Of a stretch of DNA of 64,000 bases, positions 35,374 to 46,300 are shown one piece after another. The first letter of the stretch is position 1; the number at the start of each line of letters is the position of its first letter. The stretch covers positions 196,440,174 to 196,504,173 of the forward strand of contig CAXKWD010000003.1 in the NCBI GenBank assembly GCA_964059195.1, written 5' to 3'. Under the pieces are notes generated by a model. That model did no database searches, was not told where the DNA came from, and saw only the letters and a list, made by a program, of their open reading frames with translations. Made by a program: the position numbers and the translations under genes. Origin of the DNA: Ectobius pallidus (taxonomy: Eukaryota; Arthropoda; Insecta; Blattodea; Ectobiidae).

Positions 35374-36795
35374 AAGCTAAAGGAATATTAGCCTATCTAT
35401 TTTATGGAACCACCGCGCTTACCTGAACCCGCCATGCAACCCTATTCTATGCTAACTCCATCAAACCATACCTCGTAAAATCCTACTTCCCTTTAATCTA
35501 TCCTATTATTGTCCTCCCATCTAGTCTAGGTCTTCCAAGAGGTCGTTTCCCTTCCAGTTAATATTTTTGAGATATGTGTTTCCTCCCCATGCATGCAAAA
35601 TGTCCAGCCCATTTCACCCTCCGTGATTTAATTACCCTTACTGTATCCGGTGACGCGTACAGATAAGAAGCTCGTCGTTATGCAGTTTTCTCCAGTCCCC
35701 ATTTTCATCTCTCTTAGGTCCAAATATTTTCCTAAGCACCCTGTTTTCGCATACTCTCAGATTATGTTCTTCCCGAAGAGTACGTGTACAAGTCTTACAT
35801 CCATGTAATACATGTGTTGTACAAGTCTTACATCCATGTACAACCGGCAGGATAATTACCTTACATATTCTTCATCTGAGATTTCTGGACAGAAGACGAG
35901 AACATAGGAGTTTCAGAACTGCATAAAAGCAGGCATTTCTTGATTTGAGTATACACTTAACTTCTGCGTAATATTATTTGTGTGTCTAATTATTGCTCCC
36001 AATATTTGAATTTCTCCACTTATTCGAACGATTTACCGGCTATTCTAATATTTTGTAGCGCATTGCTTAGTTTTTTCTGTATTAATTTCCAATCCAACAT
36101 TCCTGCATGCATCGAAGAGACTTTTTGCATTTCTCTCGACGTCATCAGCATAAGCTAAAATGGGATGACCGCCATATAATTCTAGGCCTACTTTGTTTTC
36201 CTGAACTTTTCTAATGGCATATTCCAAAGCGAAATTAAAAATTAAAGGTGATAATACATCTCTACATTATATTATTGTCAGGCGATGACACAAAAAATTT
36301 AAGCATAGGGCCTACCAGTTGTGTGCAAAGAAAGAAAAAAAACAGATTCAGAACAGAAGGAGATTTAAAAAAGAACCCGTTATTTATGTGTTCAGAATCC
36401 TCGCGCCGCAGTCTATAGTTAGGCCTTCCTAAGTCAACAGTGTAGAACGTCATGCATAAGAGATTGTAACTACGTCTAAAGTGAAAGAATTTAGAATCTT
36501 GATCACCTAAAACAAAAAATCAGACAAGCAATTGCAAGGGATATGCCCGAAGTATGAGCTGAAACTGAATTTCGCCGACGTCTGTGTAAGTGTAATTGGT
36601 AGTGATATTGAAATGGACTAAGGTTATTTTGAAACTGTTCGAGATGCTGGATTAAATAAAATGAGTTTTCAATTCGTGACACACAATACAATACTTCACA
36701 GGAACCCAATGTAACCCCGCCCTTCATTCTCGGAGACCCTGTTTATCAGGATATATATGGCATGCCCATGAATTGTACCAATACTGTACACTGAC

Positions 36796-37584
36796 CAGTG
36801 GCGGCTCGTGTATAGGGACTGTGGAACTGCAGCGCCCTCTTTTTCACTTGTTATTATCGACAACATTTAATATAAGTCCTCTTTTTTCAATTCTTTCTTT
36901 ATACTTGTACAATATATAATCCTTAAGCTTAATGCCAGTAGCCATCCCCCAGTTTATTAAAATGATAAAAGAAAATCTTTGTATGGAACTGTACTCTTCA
37001 CAGTTCCAGCGCCGTGGTGTTTGACTGTTGTGCTCATGCCCACATAGGAAGGTGCATGCAGCGGCTGCGAGGGAGAGAGAGCACTGTCGCTTGCACAGTG
37101 CCGACCCTGGCGTATTATTGGAAGGTAGTGTTTTTTATTTTTATTATTTTTTGTTTGCTCCGCGTATGTTGTGCTTAAAATCATGTACCATATTCCTGAA
37201 TGTGATAAAGTTTAGAATTAGAATATTATCTTATTTCCAACTATTCTATTTGATTCTTTATTCTTTATTCCTTTATTCTTTTATTTAACAGAAAACTTTA
37301 ACCATGACAGATCAAGGAGAAAGTTATTGATCTTTTCGCGGAAATTAAAACAAGAAGAATGGATTTAATTTTTAAACAAATAGATTAAGCTTGAACAAAT
37401 AGATTAAGCAAATAGATTAAGCTGTAACAATTTTTATTTTTGTTATTTTTAGGGTTTTATCAATTCTTTTAGTAATTTTCTTTTAATACTGTATAAGTAT
37501 GTTTCCTTTTACATAATTTTAAAACAAAGGCTAAATATTTTCTCTACCAGCACACCCACTAATTTTAGCTAGGAGCTGCCAATG
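36796..37584 (+). mobile_element. hAT-like non-autonomous element
   Basis: The left end is CAGTGGCGGCTCG (36796) and the right end GGAGCTGCCAATG (to 37584), an imperfect inverted pair. Flanks are ACACTGAC (36788-36795) and ACACTCTC (37585-37592), which match at 6 of 8 positions, the size of a hAT target duplication. The interior has no long frame, only AT-rich sequence and a GC-rich patch near 37000-37110. Confidence 0.45.
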
Positions 37585-37592
37585 ACACTCTC

Positions 37593-38599
37593 TTTTCCTT
37601 TTCCTCCACATTTCATCCTCCATCTTTCTCTCTGTCCCTCTATCTCTCTCTTACGCACACACACTTGTCAATGTTAACATGCTCTGCAGGTAGTTCCTCT
37701 TGTGACACAGGTGCTGGTAAACAAGAAGTTGGAGGCATGTGGGTTGCATGCAGAGCAGGGGCATTGCTAGAACATGCTCTCGAAGAAAACCAATATGTCT
37801 CCTTGCATGTCAAATTGCTCCACTACTGTTACACTAAATCTCCGAATAACAAGCAGTCGAATCATCTAAATAATTTATCTGCCTTCTCTATGTGTGCCGT
37901 AATAATGCTGACGATAGAGCAAGTGTTATGATCGATCATTGTGTATCATAATATTTTATGAATAATATTACTAACTATATTTCTCTGTAGGCCTACGTAT
38001 TTTCTAAACAATATTACAGTTTTAAAATCGCATATAAACGACATTTTATATTCGACTTAGGCATAATATTCAGAATGTGATACTAAACACATCACGCCCT
38101 TCTGTTATCGTTAGTACACGATAAAAGGGAAATTTTGTTTTCAGTGACTATCTTGAAAATGGTTCTAACAATTTTATTTAAAGTTTTATAGAAACTACTT
38201 GTAAAACAATACATACAAAATATTATGTAGAAATTATCTGAAGGGGTGTTATAAGCTAGCTATCTCTTTTACAAATTAACATTTTATATCCTGGCCTTGC
38301 GAATAACTCAGCTTTCCATGAAGCAAAAAACGATTAAATTCAAAGGCAACTAACACTAGTCAACAAATTTAAACTTTTTTCTGAATCTGGTTTGTAAATG
38401 GGTGGATTTGCGTATTTTTGGGGTGCTGAATTCACTGGTAAAATAAGTTTTTTCTCTATCACGTCAAATTTCCTAGATACACAACATAATCAAAAACAGT
38501 ATTGGTTAACATTGACAGAATTAAAACAAACAAGAAATACATATCCAGAACTTAAAGAACTGAATACTATTTAATGTTTATATATGGACATGACGCCAA
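37593..38599. other. Unassigned DNA
   Basis: An 88-codon frame at 37665-37931 has no recognisable motif. The rest is AT-rich, without repeats that I can define. Confidence 0.45.
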
Positions 38600-38880
38600 T
38601 GAAAGGTCTAAATTAGTTCACAACTTATTTTCAACTTTACTCTTCTTTGGTATTCGAAAAATATGACGATGATGATTCTGTTTTTTGTTTGCCGTTTCAT
38701 CACTCTCCGTAATAAGACCCCAACCGTAGTCGCCAATCGTCGACCTTGATAACGGTGTTCCATCGTACGGATGGATGTCATGGTGAAAACGTTCACCCTG
38801 CTCTTCGCTGACTGCTCCAAAATTATCCGGAAAGAAATAAAGGTGGGAATGTAAAAGGTGACTTTAAGCGGTTTGCATCT
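38600..38880 (-). pseudogene. Fragment of an unnamed insect protein family
   Basis: A minus frame from about 38880 reads LHSHLYFFPDN, then SEEQGERFHHDI, then after small frame changes MEHRYQGR or TIGDYGWGLI, and ends near KNRIII / FRIPKKSK. I associate the order 'HSHLxFFPxN - EEQGERFHxDI - RYQG - DYxW' with a frequently duplicated insect protein of unknown function whose copies are scattered in repeat-rich DNA. It is a C-terminal fragment with frame shifts, and no terminal repeats are visible around it. Confidence 0.45.
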
Positions 38881-39598
38881 AACTCAGTGCGATCAAGTTA
38901 TTTTTTTTATATCAGTCTGCTTCAATATTTCAACGGATGTATATATGCACACATTAAATATTTTATCGAAAGCCAGAACAATGTCGTCTGTGCGAGAAAA
39001 TTAGTCGGATCAAGCCCTGCAACAGAGATTAAAATTAGATGCTTGAAGACATAGATCCCAACTCTCTAGTGAGACAATGGGACAGCATTACGCATTCGGT
39101 ACGCATGGCGTTAGATGCAGATAGGAGTCATTCTCAAACTTGGAAAGAACATCAGGCACTAAAAATGTAGGATGGTTGCTTCCTTTTGATGCTTTTCTGG
39201 TATGGGTAAAAACCGTGTAATGTACTCTTTCTACCTGTACGAAGGACGTATTACGAGTCAGTTGATAGGCAAGAGCTGATAATTAATTACGTGACCAAAT
39301 TCATTACCACTAATGAATGTTTCTCATCACGATAATTATTTCGGTATAACAGTCACGTACATAGGATTAACCAGGCCGACCATATGGGGGGTTATAACAT
39401 CCGGGGGTCTGGGGGATATGGAAAATTAAAAAAATTAAGATGCACAATAACGAGTTTTAACCTTCCCACGCTTTATACTCGTATTAAGTAATTTATAAGC
39501 AGACTTTAAAAAAATTTACAATTTTCATTTTTTTAATCAATCCCCCTGTTACGCCTTTGGTCATGTAACGTTCTTTATTCAAGTAGACCTTACCACTT

Positions 39599-39880
39599 CT
39601 ATTGCATGCTCCAACTCAAACACTTATTAATTATTTTAAAAACTAACATTACAACATTATATTCTGACCATTGTGTTTTCAATGTGTAATAATCTAAATG
39701 TATAGCTACTCCTGCTCCCATTCCGTCCTCGCTTTGGCTTCCCTCCGTGTATATGTTCCATAGGGTGTGTTCTCTTTCTTCCATTTTTGGGTGTCTTGTG
39801 CCTAGAAATTCTGCTGGATGGAGCCATCTCATCGGTATTTCTGGGTGATCTATTTGGTAATCTGTAGTTGTTTTGCCTCC
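39599..39880 (-). pseudogene. LINE RNase H N-terminal fragment
   Basis: The minus frame contains HPKMEEREHTLWNIYTEGSQ and EDGMGAGVAI, the first beta-strands of a LINE RNase H, where YTDGS is usual. Here the catalytic Asp is Glu. Homology ends after about 25 residues of the domain. Confidence 0.6.
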
Positions 39881-40242
39881 TTTTATATTGTATAGTGCAA
39901 CTACTTGTTTTGTAAACGGGTACTAAGTGCTTACAATTTTTATCCTAGAAATGTTTAGTAACTTATATGTTAGTATCTTTAGAATTTTTTTAGTATTCTT
40001 TAACGTTTGTCCTTATAAACTTAGTTTTACAACATATATGTAGCAAACAAGATTCCATTTGTTTTTACCGTTGCATTGGCAAATTTGTTGATTCTGAAAA
40101 AAACAAGTGACGTAAGTTACTAAATACAAGACGTATTTTATAACATTATAAATTAATTCGTTGTACTTTTCATTTACATAATGTGTGGTGAAGTACACCA
40201 CATATTATAAGTAATAGGCACAACCTCTAATCATTTGTATTA

Positions 40243-40721
40243 TACAGGGAATCCATTTTATGCGGAAACTTTTTAACAGCGTTGCTCCTGCTCACACTTT
40301 CCCCGCTGTTGCGCTTGCACCGGCCGGGACCGTGTTCCGTTACTGCCGGCAAATCGGCAAATCAAGACTTTAGAAACAATACAAAATAGAATAACTCAAC
40401 CAATTTATTATCAAAATAGGCCTACATGTAGAGGCTTATTACTCACCATTTTGTACGGATGGTACAGTCAGGATATTTACGAGAAAATCTCCGAACGCGC
40501 CTTCTATGGTTATTTCTCAATAAGTAACATTCCACCAAATAAATTCGCTGTTCAACCGTATACATTTTCGATTATTGTCTTACGTAACACACAACAATAG
40601 ACAAGCGTCTCACTACAAGACACCGAAGCAACTAACCGCTTGTAGGGTCTATGCTTTGTACAATGCTAGCGCGGCAATGCGGCAGTGATGCGAGGTTTCC
40701 TCATAAAATGGACTCACTCAC
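40243..40721. mobile_element. Non-autonomous element with CCATTTTATG termini
   Basis: The left end TACAGGGAATCCATTTTATG-CGGAAAC faces the right end GTTTCCTCATAAAATGGACTC-ACTCACTG. The inverted repeats share CCATTTTATGNGGAAAC. The interior has a GC-rich left part (CCGGCCGGGACCG) and a GCGGCAATGCGGCAG right part. Its boundary abuts transposase N-terminal sequence (40800-41015), which may be part of the same element. Confidence 0.55.
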
Positions 40722-40799
40722 TGCAGAAGAAAATTGCAAGTCAGGGCCTTCAGAACTTACGTCACCAATAAAAAAAATATAAAAAAATAATTAAAAAAA

Positions 40800-41015
40800 A
40801 CATGCGAGGAAAAGATTTGTTCAGTGGCGAGAAGATACACATTGTAAATGTATACAAAACATTATTAAAAGAAAACCTTGAAGTATCTGTGTAAGATGTA
40901 GAAGAACAAGTGGCGTCATACGTGGGAGTAGTTTAAAGTACGGTTTTTAAAGTCCTAGAAGAATACAGATTTACAGGAGGTGTCAAGTCACCGGTAAAAA
41001 ATTAAACCAAAATCA
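40800..41015 (+). pseudogene. Transposase N-terminal relic, same family as 22480-23000
   Basis: Plus frames give GKDLFSGEKIHIVNVYKTLL, VEEQVASYVGV, then FLKS/KVLEEYRFTGG and KSPVKK. It is a helix-turn-helix region ending before any catalytic motif. Stops occur every 20-40 codons. Confidence 0.55.
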
Positions 41016-41449
41016 AAGACAAAAAAATCACTTGACTGAATTGGGAAACGACCCCTGGCGCTTAATATGAAAAAGAAAGTTTAATAGACTTTACTGTATG
41101 TAATCGACTAGACAGTCTTAAAAACGAACACTTGTGAACTATGCTTTGTACTTTCACATTCGGTTGTTTACGTTTGTTCCGTATACATCATGGATCAAGT
41201 ATAAGTGCTCATTTGTAAAGAGAAAGGAAGAGAGATGTCTGGGTTTAACAGTAGGCCATGAAATATTGATATGGTTATATTATTTGTGATGTATCATGAC
41301 CTGAGTTCATTTCAACAGATACTGAATTTTAATAAGCATGTATTGAGCCATTAAAGAAAGGAAGCCAGACTTTGACAGCTATTGACAATTGGCTGTATAA
41401 ACTGCCCGGTACGAAGGTAAGACTCCTACACAATATTTAGAATGCCCTA

Positions 41450-42504
41450 GTGGATTCTAAAATGTGTCATGACATCGAGGTATGGCGAATCGAACACGCC
41501 TGGGTAACTATAGACCCTATACTGTCTCGATTCTTTAAGACAGTACTCGGAGCCCCTCTAAATTCAGGAAATGGGGTGCCCAGATACGAATTAGAAACTG
41601 AAAGTAGTAGGGGTAGAATAATGTGCAAAACAATGAAATATTTAAACCGTATTAAACATCAAAACTCTGACAGTATTCTATACGAGTGTTTCAACTTTAT
41701 AAACAACAATAGCTTTCAGAACAATTGGTTAAACAAAATTAAGGAGGAATTCTTTCGACTAGGTCTCATGTGGTTAAAGCTAAATCAACAAGTGCATGGA
41801 AATTCACTGTATAAATTGTGAAGAGAAGATGCAATGATGTAGAGAGACAAATATTAGCACAGGGCTTAGAAGAAAAAGAGATCTCTTGTATTTTATATAG
41901 GCATGAAAACCAGATGGGGTAAAGAAGAATATATTGAAGTATGCAACTATAAAGAAAGGGTAGGAATTGCTTGGTGGTTGGGAATATGGAAACTAAAAGG
42001 AAAAGAGGAATCATTGAAAACGGCAATTTCCCCTTGTGTAATCTGAGGAAGTCCGCGGCCGTGGGTGAGTTGGTAGCGTGACTGCCAGCCACCTGGGCGG
42101 CTCGGGCTCGATTCCCGCCGGGTCGGGGATAATTCAGCAGTGAAAAATGTCTTTCCCGGGTTCAGGACTGGGTGTGTGTGTGTGTCCTTAGGTTTTAGTA
42201 GGTAGGGGACTGGCGCTCCCCGGTAACAAATCCGCTGAGAATATCCCCTTACGGGATCACCAGGGGTCGCTCGCGAACCTGAGGAATAACTACTTTTAAT
42301 CTGAGGAAGGATTCCAAACTCGTTTTGATTGAATGCAGCAGTTTAGAAAACAGTTTCTTGAATCTTATTTTATTAATATTAATGAAGATATTTCTTTTAT
42401 TGAAATAATTAATACACAAAATGCTGAAATTCTCATACAAATAGAAATATACGTTTTCAGAATCAAAACAATATGGGAGGGGTCCGTCAAGAATGCCCAA
42501 ACAT
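41450..42504 (+). pseudogene. LINE ORF2 C-terminal region (split)
   Basis: The open frame 41450-41821 includes HAWVTIDPILSRFFKTVLGA, ELETESSRGRIMCKTMKYL and LYECFNFINN, a post-RT region of a LINE. Further pieces follow in other frames: RCNDVERQIL, WLGIWKL and a CPLC-like NFPLCN, where a 246-bp SINE enters. After the SINE come NLRKDSKLVLIECSSLENS and IIWEGS-like sequence to a stop. The frame changes mean the copy is dead. Confidence 0.75.
42051..42296 (+). mobile_element. tRNA-derived SINE with 12-bp target-site duplication
   Basis: TAATCTGAGGAA occurs exactly at 42039-42050 and 42297-42308. The head is tRNA-like, with an A-box TGGGTGAGTTGG (about 42063) and B-box GGCTCGATTCCC (about 42107). 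The body has a (TG)n run and a GC-rich part, and the 3' end is a T-rich stretch. It sits inside the LINE at 41390-42712. Confidence 0.9.
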
Positions 42505-42712
42505 GATCACTTGCTGCTAGTTATTAGTGGAATTTTGTTTTGTTAAGTTATATTTTGTTTTGTCGTGTGTACGGATTCCTTGCTTGTCTTACGCTTGGTT
42601 TTATTTTTGTTTGAGACGCACCAACATCCCTGTAAATAGCCTACGCTACATCAGGGATGCGAGGATAATGCATGTAAATTTATGCTTGATAATAAATATT
42701 ATTATTATATTA

Positions 42713-43586
42713 ATCATGATATTCGGTGAAAGAGTGGATATCAACGAGCTTCTATAGCCGTATACTATTTCCGGATATATAAACGTTGTTTGTGCAAAAT
42801 TTCAGCAATATAAATTAAGCAGTCTTTATGTTAAATCGGAACAGGCAGAGATGAACCATATTAACATTTTTATATAAGTATATGATGCCTATGATTACCG
42901 TAGATTATATTTCCACAGATAAGACGACAGTTTAATCATAAAAAGGGCCGGAAATCTGGGGTCAGATAGAAAAATTAGACTGAAATTTATGTAAATTAAA
43001 ACAATTATAAAATTATATATTCTGATGTCAAAATCATATTACCGGTATCTTGATATATAAAATGTTACCATATTAAGTACCATCTACATGCAAATGTAAG
43101 CCCCGAAATAAAGCGAATTTATTAAATAAAACCTCAAACGCCATAATCCGCGAAATAAAACCTTCTTTTCTTTTTCATCCCCCCCTATATACCGGTACAT
43201 ATATCACATGGCTCACGCACAGTGCGAATGTGCTCAGTGACGTCATTTTGAAAGAAGATCAAAGAAGCTTTGTTCCAGTACGGGTAGCCAGCAGTCTTTC
43301 TAACTAACTGTTGTTATTTTGACATAACTTCAACTACCCACCCTATGCATTATAATAGTGGGATGGTTGGCAAGATTTTTGCCTCATAACTAGCGATCTA
43401 CTACAAAACTGGAACAAAACGAAACTTTTTGAAGTTGTTTCGTAAACAAATTCCTAAGCAGTTGATTGCCTGGGGATCGTCTTTTAGGAACTATAAACCC
43501 TTGACGAAAGTTTAACCTCGTCTAATCTGAAGGTCGTCTTAACTGCGGAAATGTAAATATAATATATAAAGGCTGAGATAAGGTTG
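42713..43586. other. Unassigned DNA
   Basis: AT-rich sequence without coding frames or repeat termini that I recognise. Confidence 0.5.
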
Positions 43587-43597
43587 AAATCAATTAT

Positions 43598-44046
43598 TTT
43601 CTTTCTTTACCTTAGTTTCACCTCTCCCTTTTAGGATTTAAGTGACCCAAGCCGCCCGGGCCTTACAGGGCCGCGACCTGTCGGGAGAGGGATTATCTTT
43701 GGATCACATACATACTTTTTTGACCAGACAAGGACATGGAGGGCCTCCCCGGATGAGTGATCAGCCCAATGCCGGGGCCACCTCCGAGACAACACGAACA
43801 CATAGGACGAGACACACCCTTCACACACACTCACTCTAAACAAGGCGAGGATGGGATGAAGATGATAATGACGGCCAGATGATATCTGGGGACCACAAGG
43901 GCCTAAAGTTACCCGACATTTGTCTCAAAGGTGAGGGAAAACCCCAGAAAAAACCCCACCTAGGTAACTTGTCCGAACCAGGAATCGAACCCGGGCCCGC
44001 TGCGTGAGAGGATTGAACGCATCCCCTGAGTCACAGCGATGGACTA
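43598..44046 (-). mobile_element. Complete tRNA-derived SINE with 11-bp target-site duplication
   Basis: AAATCAATTAT flanks it at 43587-43597 and 44047-44057. On the minus strand the head GTCCATCGCTGTGACTCAGG leads to the B-box GGGTTCGATTCCTGG (43992-43978 region). A conserved middle section, GGGGTTTTCCCTCACC then GAGACAAATGTCGGGTAA, follows, and it ends in an A/G-rich GTAAAGAAAGAAA tail. The overlapping 65-70 codon frames are fortuitous. Confidence 0.88.
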
Positions 44047-44519
44047 AAATCAATTATAAATTTTCATATTGCATTTAATTCTCAGATAATATGTATTGAA
44101 GAACTGAGTTGCAATTCAATTTCATCATAAACGTATCCAATGTGTTATTTGTAAAAATGCGAGGTCACATGAAGATGTTTAGATCTGACTGCCACGTTCA
44201 CTTATAAGCACATTTATGCATAACAAATGAACAAAATGAAAACTGCTCGTGGTTGTCATGGTAACTCTCTTGTCTCGTGGCAGTATCGAGCGCTGACTAT
44301 TCACCTACGCGTCCATGTACCACTATTACCATTTCAGTTTGTGATGGTCTCAACGAAGTGACCTTTAACTTTCTGGTACCAACCAAACCCCTTTTTAACT
44401 TCCTCACACATCTGTTTCTAATTATTAGTGACCTTTTTGTATTGCTTCATTTATTTAATTAGATTATTTGGCAGTGTTTGAATGTAGCCACCTCTAGTTA
44501 GTGAAAGAGAAGGCCTTAA

Positions 44520-45415
44520 GGCGATTTTAACTTTTTTTCCCGAAACTAAAGGACTTTATGGGTGGAAAAGAGTTCGCTGGGTGCCACGTCAGAGCTTTAA
44601 GGAGGATGTTCAAAAATTCCCTGCTTAAAACGTGAAGTTGTGCTTGTGTTTGAGCAGCCGAATGAGTCCGAGCGTTGTCGTGAATCAAAAACACCTTCTC
44701 AGACAACTTCTCACGTCTCTTGTTTAGGATAGCGCGTCGTGGTTGTTGAAGAGTTGCGCAATAGACCTCTGCGTTTATTCCTTGTCTTTTTGTCAGAAAT
44801 TCTAGGCTCACGTTTTTAGAGGAAGAAGAGTATAACATCGGCATTGAAAAACTGGTACCACGTTACAGTAAATGCCTTGACAGCAATGAGGATTACATTG
44901 AGAAATAGAGCAAGGTGCTGTATTTTTGTAAATAAAATTTTAGGTTGATATCTTTCGTTATTATTTAGTTATGCCAAATCGTTCTGTACTTTCTGGAGGA
45001 CCCTCAAATATCAGTAATAGTGATTCATTTTTGGCAATAATGATGGGAGTGATGGTGAATTGTAGTTGACAATGGAAGATAAACAGGCGAGTATGGCGGA
45101 TGTGGGAGGTACTTGAAGCGAATGCCATCGATTGTTTTGATGGTTGCACGAGCACCATGAGGACGGGCATTATGGTTTTGAATCAAAACACCTGCACTCA
45201 GCAATCCCCCTCGCTTTGGCACCATCAGACTTCCATATCTTTGGTCCATTAAAGGAGCACCTTGGATGGCTGAAGTTTAAGTCTGATGAAGACGTCCAGT
45301 AGGCGGTGCTTGAGTGGCTACAGTGCCAGCCAAAATAATTTTCCTCACGCGGTATCAAAGCACTTCCTATTCGATGGCGCAGGTGCATTGAACTGGGGGA
45401 CTATGTGGAAAAATA
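44520..45415. mobile_element. Mosaic of mariner transposase pieces in alternating orientation
   Basis: Four blocks can be read. Minus 44527-44844 has INAEVYCATLQQPRRAI and FLIHDNARTHSAAQ (second catalytic Asp). Plus 44827-44908 has GIEKLVPRYSKCLDS, ending YIEK-stop. Minus 45060-45200 has NARPHGARATIKTIDGI and PHPPYSP. Plus 45209-45415 has LAPSDFHIFGPLKEHLG, GIKALPIRWRRCIELGDYVEK-stop. So two different mariner copies each have a minus block joined to an inverted C-terminus. All pieces contain stops. Confidence 0.75.
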
Positions 45416-46300
45416 ATAGCAAACAGGCATGCTTCCTGCAGTAAAATAGTGGAAAAAAATTAATTGCGGTTTTCATTTGATTCTTCCTCGTACATTTAAC
45501 ATCATGTATCATCACACAATTGATAGAATCAAGGTGGGGACAAAATAAACCACTGACATAAAACATGTTTCTCTAGAGCTGACATCATGCGAGTGTTAAC
45601 TTACTTTTTCGAAGGACTTATTCTATAGGGGAGGTATACCGTAAGGGAAGGTCTGTAGGTTAGGAAAGAAACTCCGGACATACACTAGCCAGAACATGGA
45701 TAAAAGGGCCAATTTGACAAAGAGCCTGTCCCTAGAACAACAAAAACACAGGACAACGGGCAGGAACTTTGGCGTGTAAAAAGTAATTTCAAAACCAATA
45801 CAGTATTCGTCTTTGAGATTGAAAAAAAAATCTTAAAAAAATACACACTCAGGTTGCGTGCCTTACCTCTTTTTCCTTTTTTCTACTGCTTGTTACAGTA
45901 GTAGTGTATTTATTTCTCACAAGAATTCTTCCATATAAACCACATTATCAACATTAACCGGCTCACGGGTCGGTGTCGACCATACGGGTTGGGCTCACTT
46001 CATACACTTAAATTATTATCCCATAAAAATAACCAATCAAAAAATTATATTCTATTATTTACATAACTACGAGTATCCACAGACGTAACCCTCCCCCCCA
46101 AGCAGTAAAAATTTCCTAGAAAGACATAGACATTAAAAAAATAACGCTTAGATTTCATTAATTCCTTAAATCCAGGCTTTCTCTCATACATCCAACTTTC
46201 TGCAGAAATTTACATATCCCATGCCAGTTGTGCTCATCCAGTAATAGATTTAGACATGCCTCCCTACATCTTTGAGAGTTTAAAAATTTGCCGGGTAGCA
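45416..46300. other. Unassigned DNA
   Basis: No recognised gene or element. AT-rich, with a C-rich CCCTCCCCCCCAAG patch near 46090. Confidence 0.45.

Larger units (their letters stand above)
34345..36250 (-). mobile_element. LINE, family L, inverted copy, split by an insertion
   Basis: From right to left the minus strand gives the RT palm motif ILAYADDV with NVGLEINTEKTK (36227-36045), then the LREMKMG segment (about 35710), then the 3' end GTCTATTGCCATTGAG with a (TAAG)n tail at 34345-34375. It is interrupted at 34399-35373. A 23-bp string, TGTACAAGTCTTACATCCATGTA, is tandemly duplicated at about 35786-35841. Many frameshifts make it a pseudogene. Confidence 0.8.
41390..42712 (+). mobile_element. 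LINE 3' portion, interrupted by a SINE
   Basis: ORF2 C-terminal sequence starts near 41390, resumes after the SINE at 42297-42308, and stops at about 42504. The 3' UTR carries GTAAATTTATGCTTGATAAT and ends in an (ATT)n tail near 42690-42712. Confidence 0.78.
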
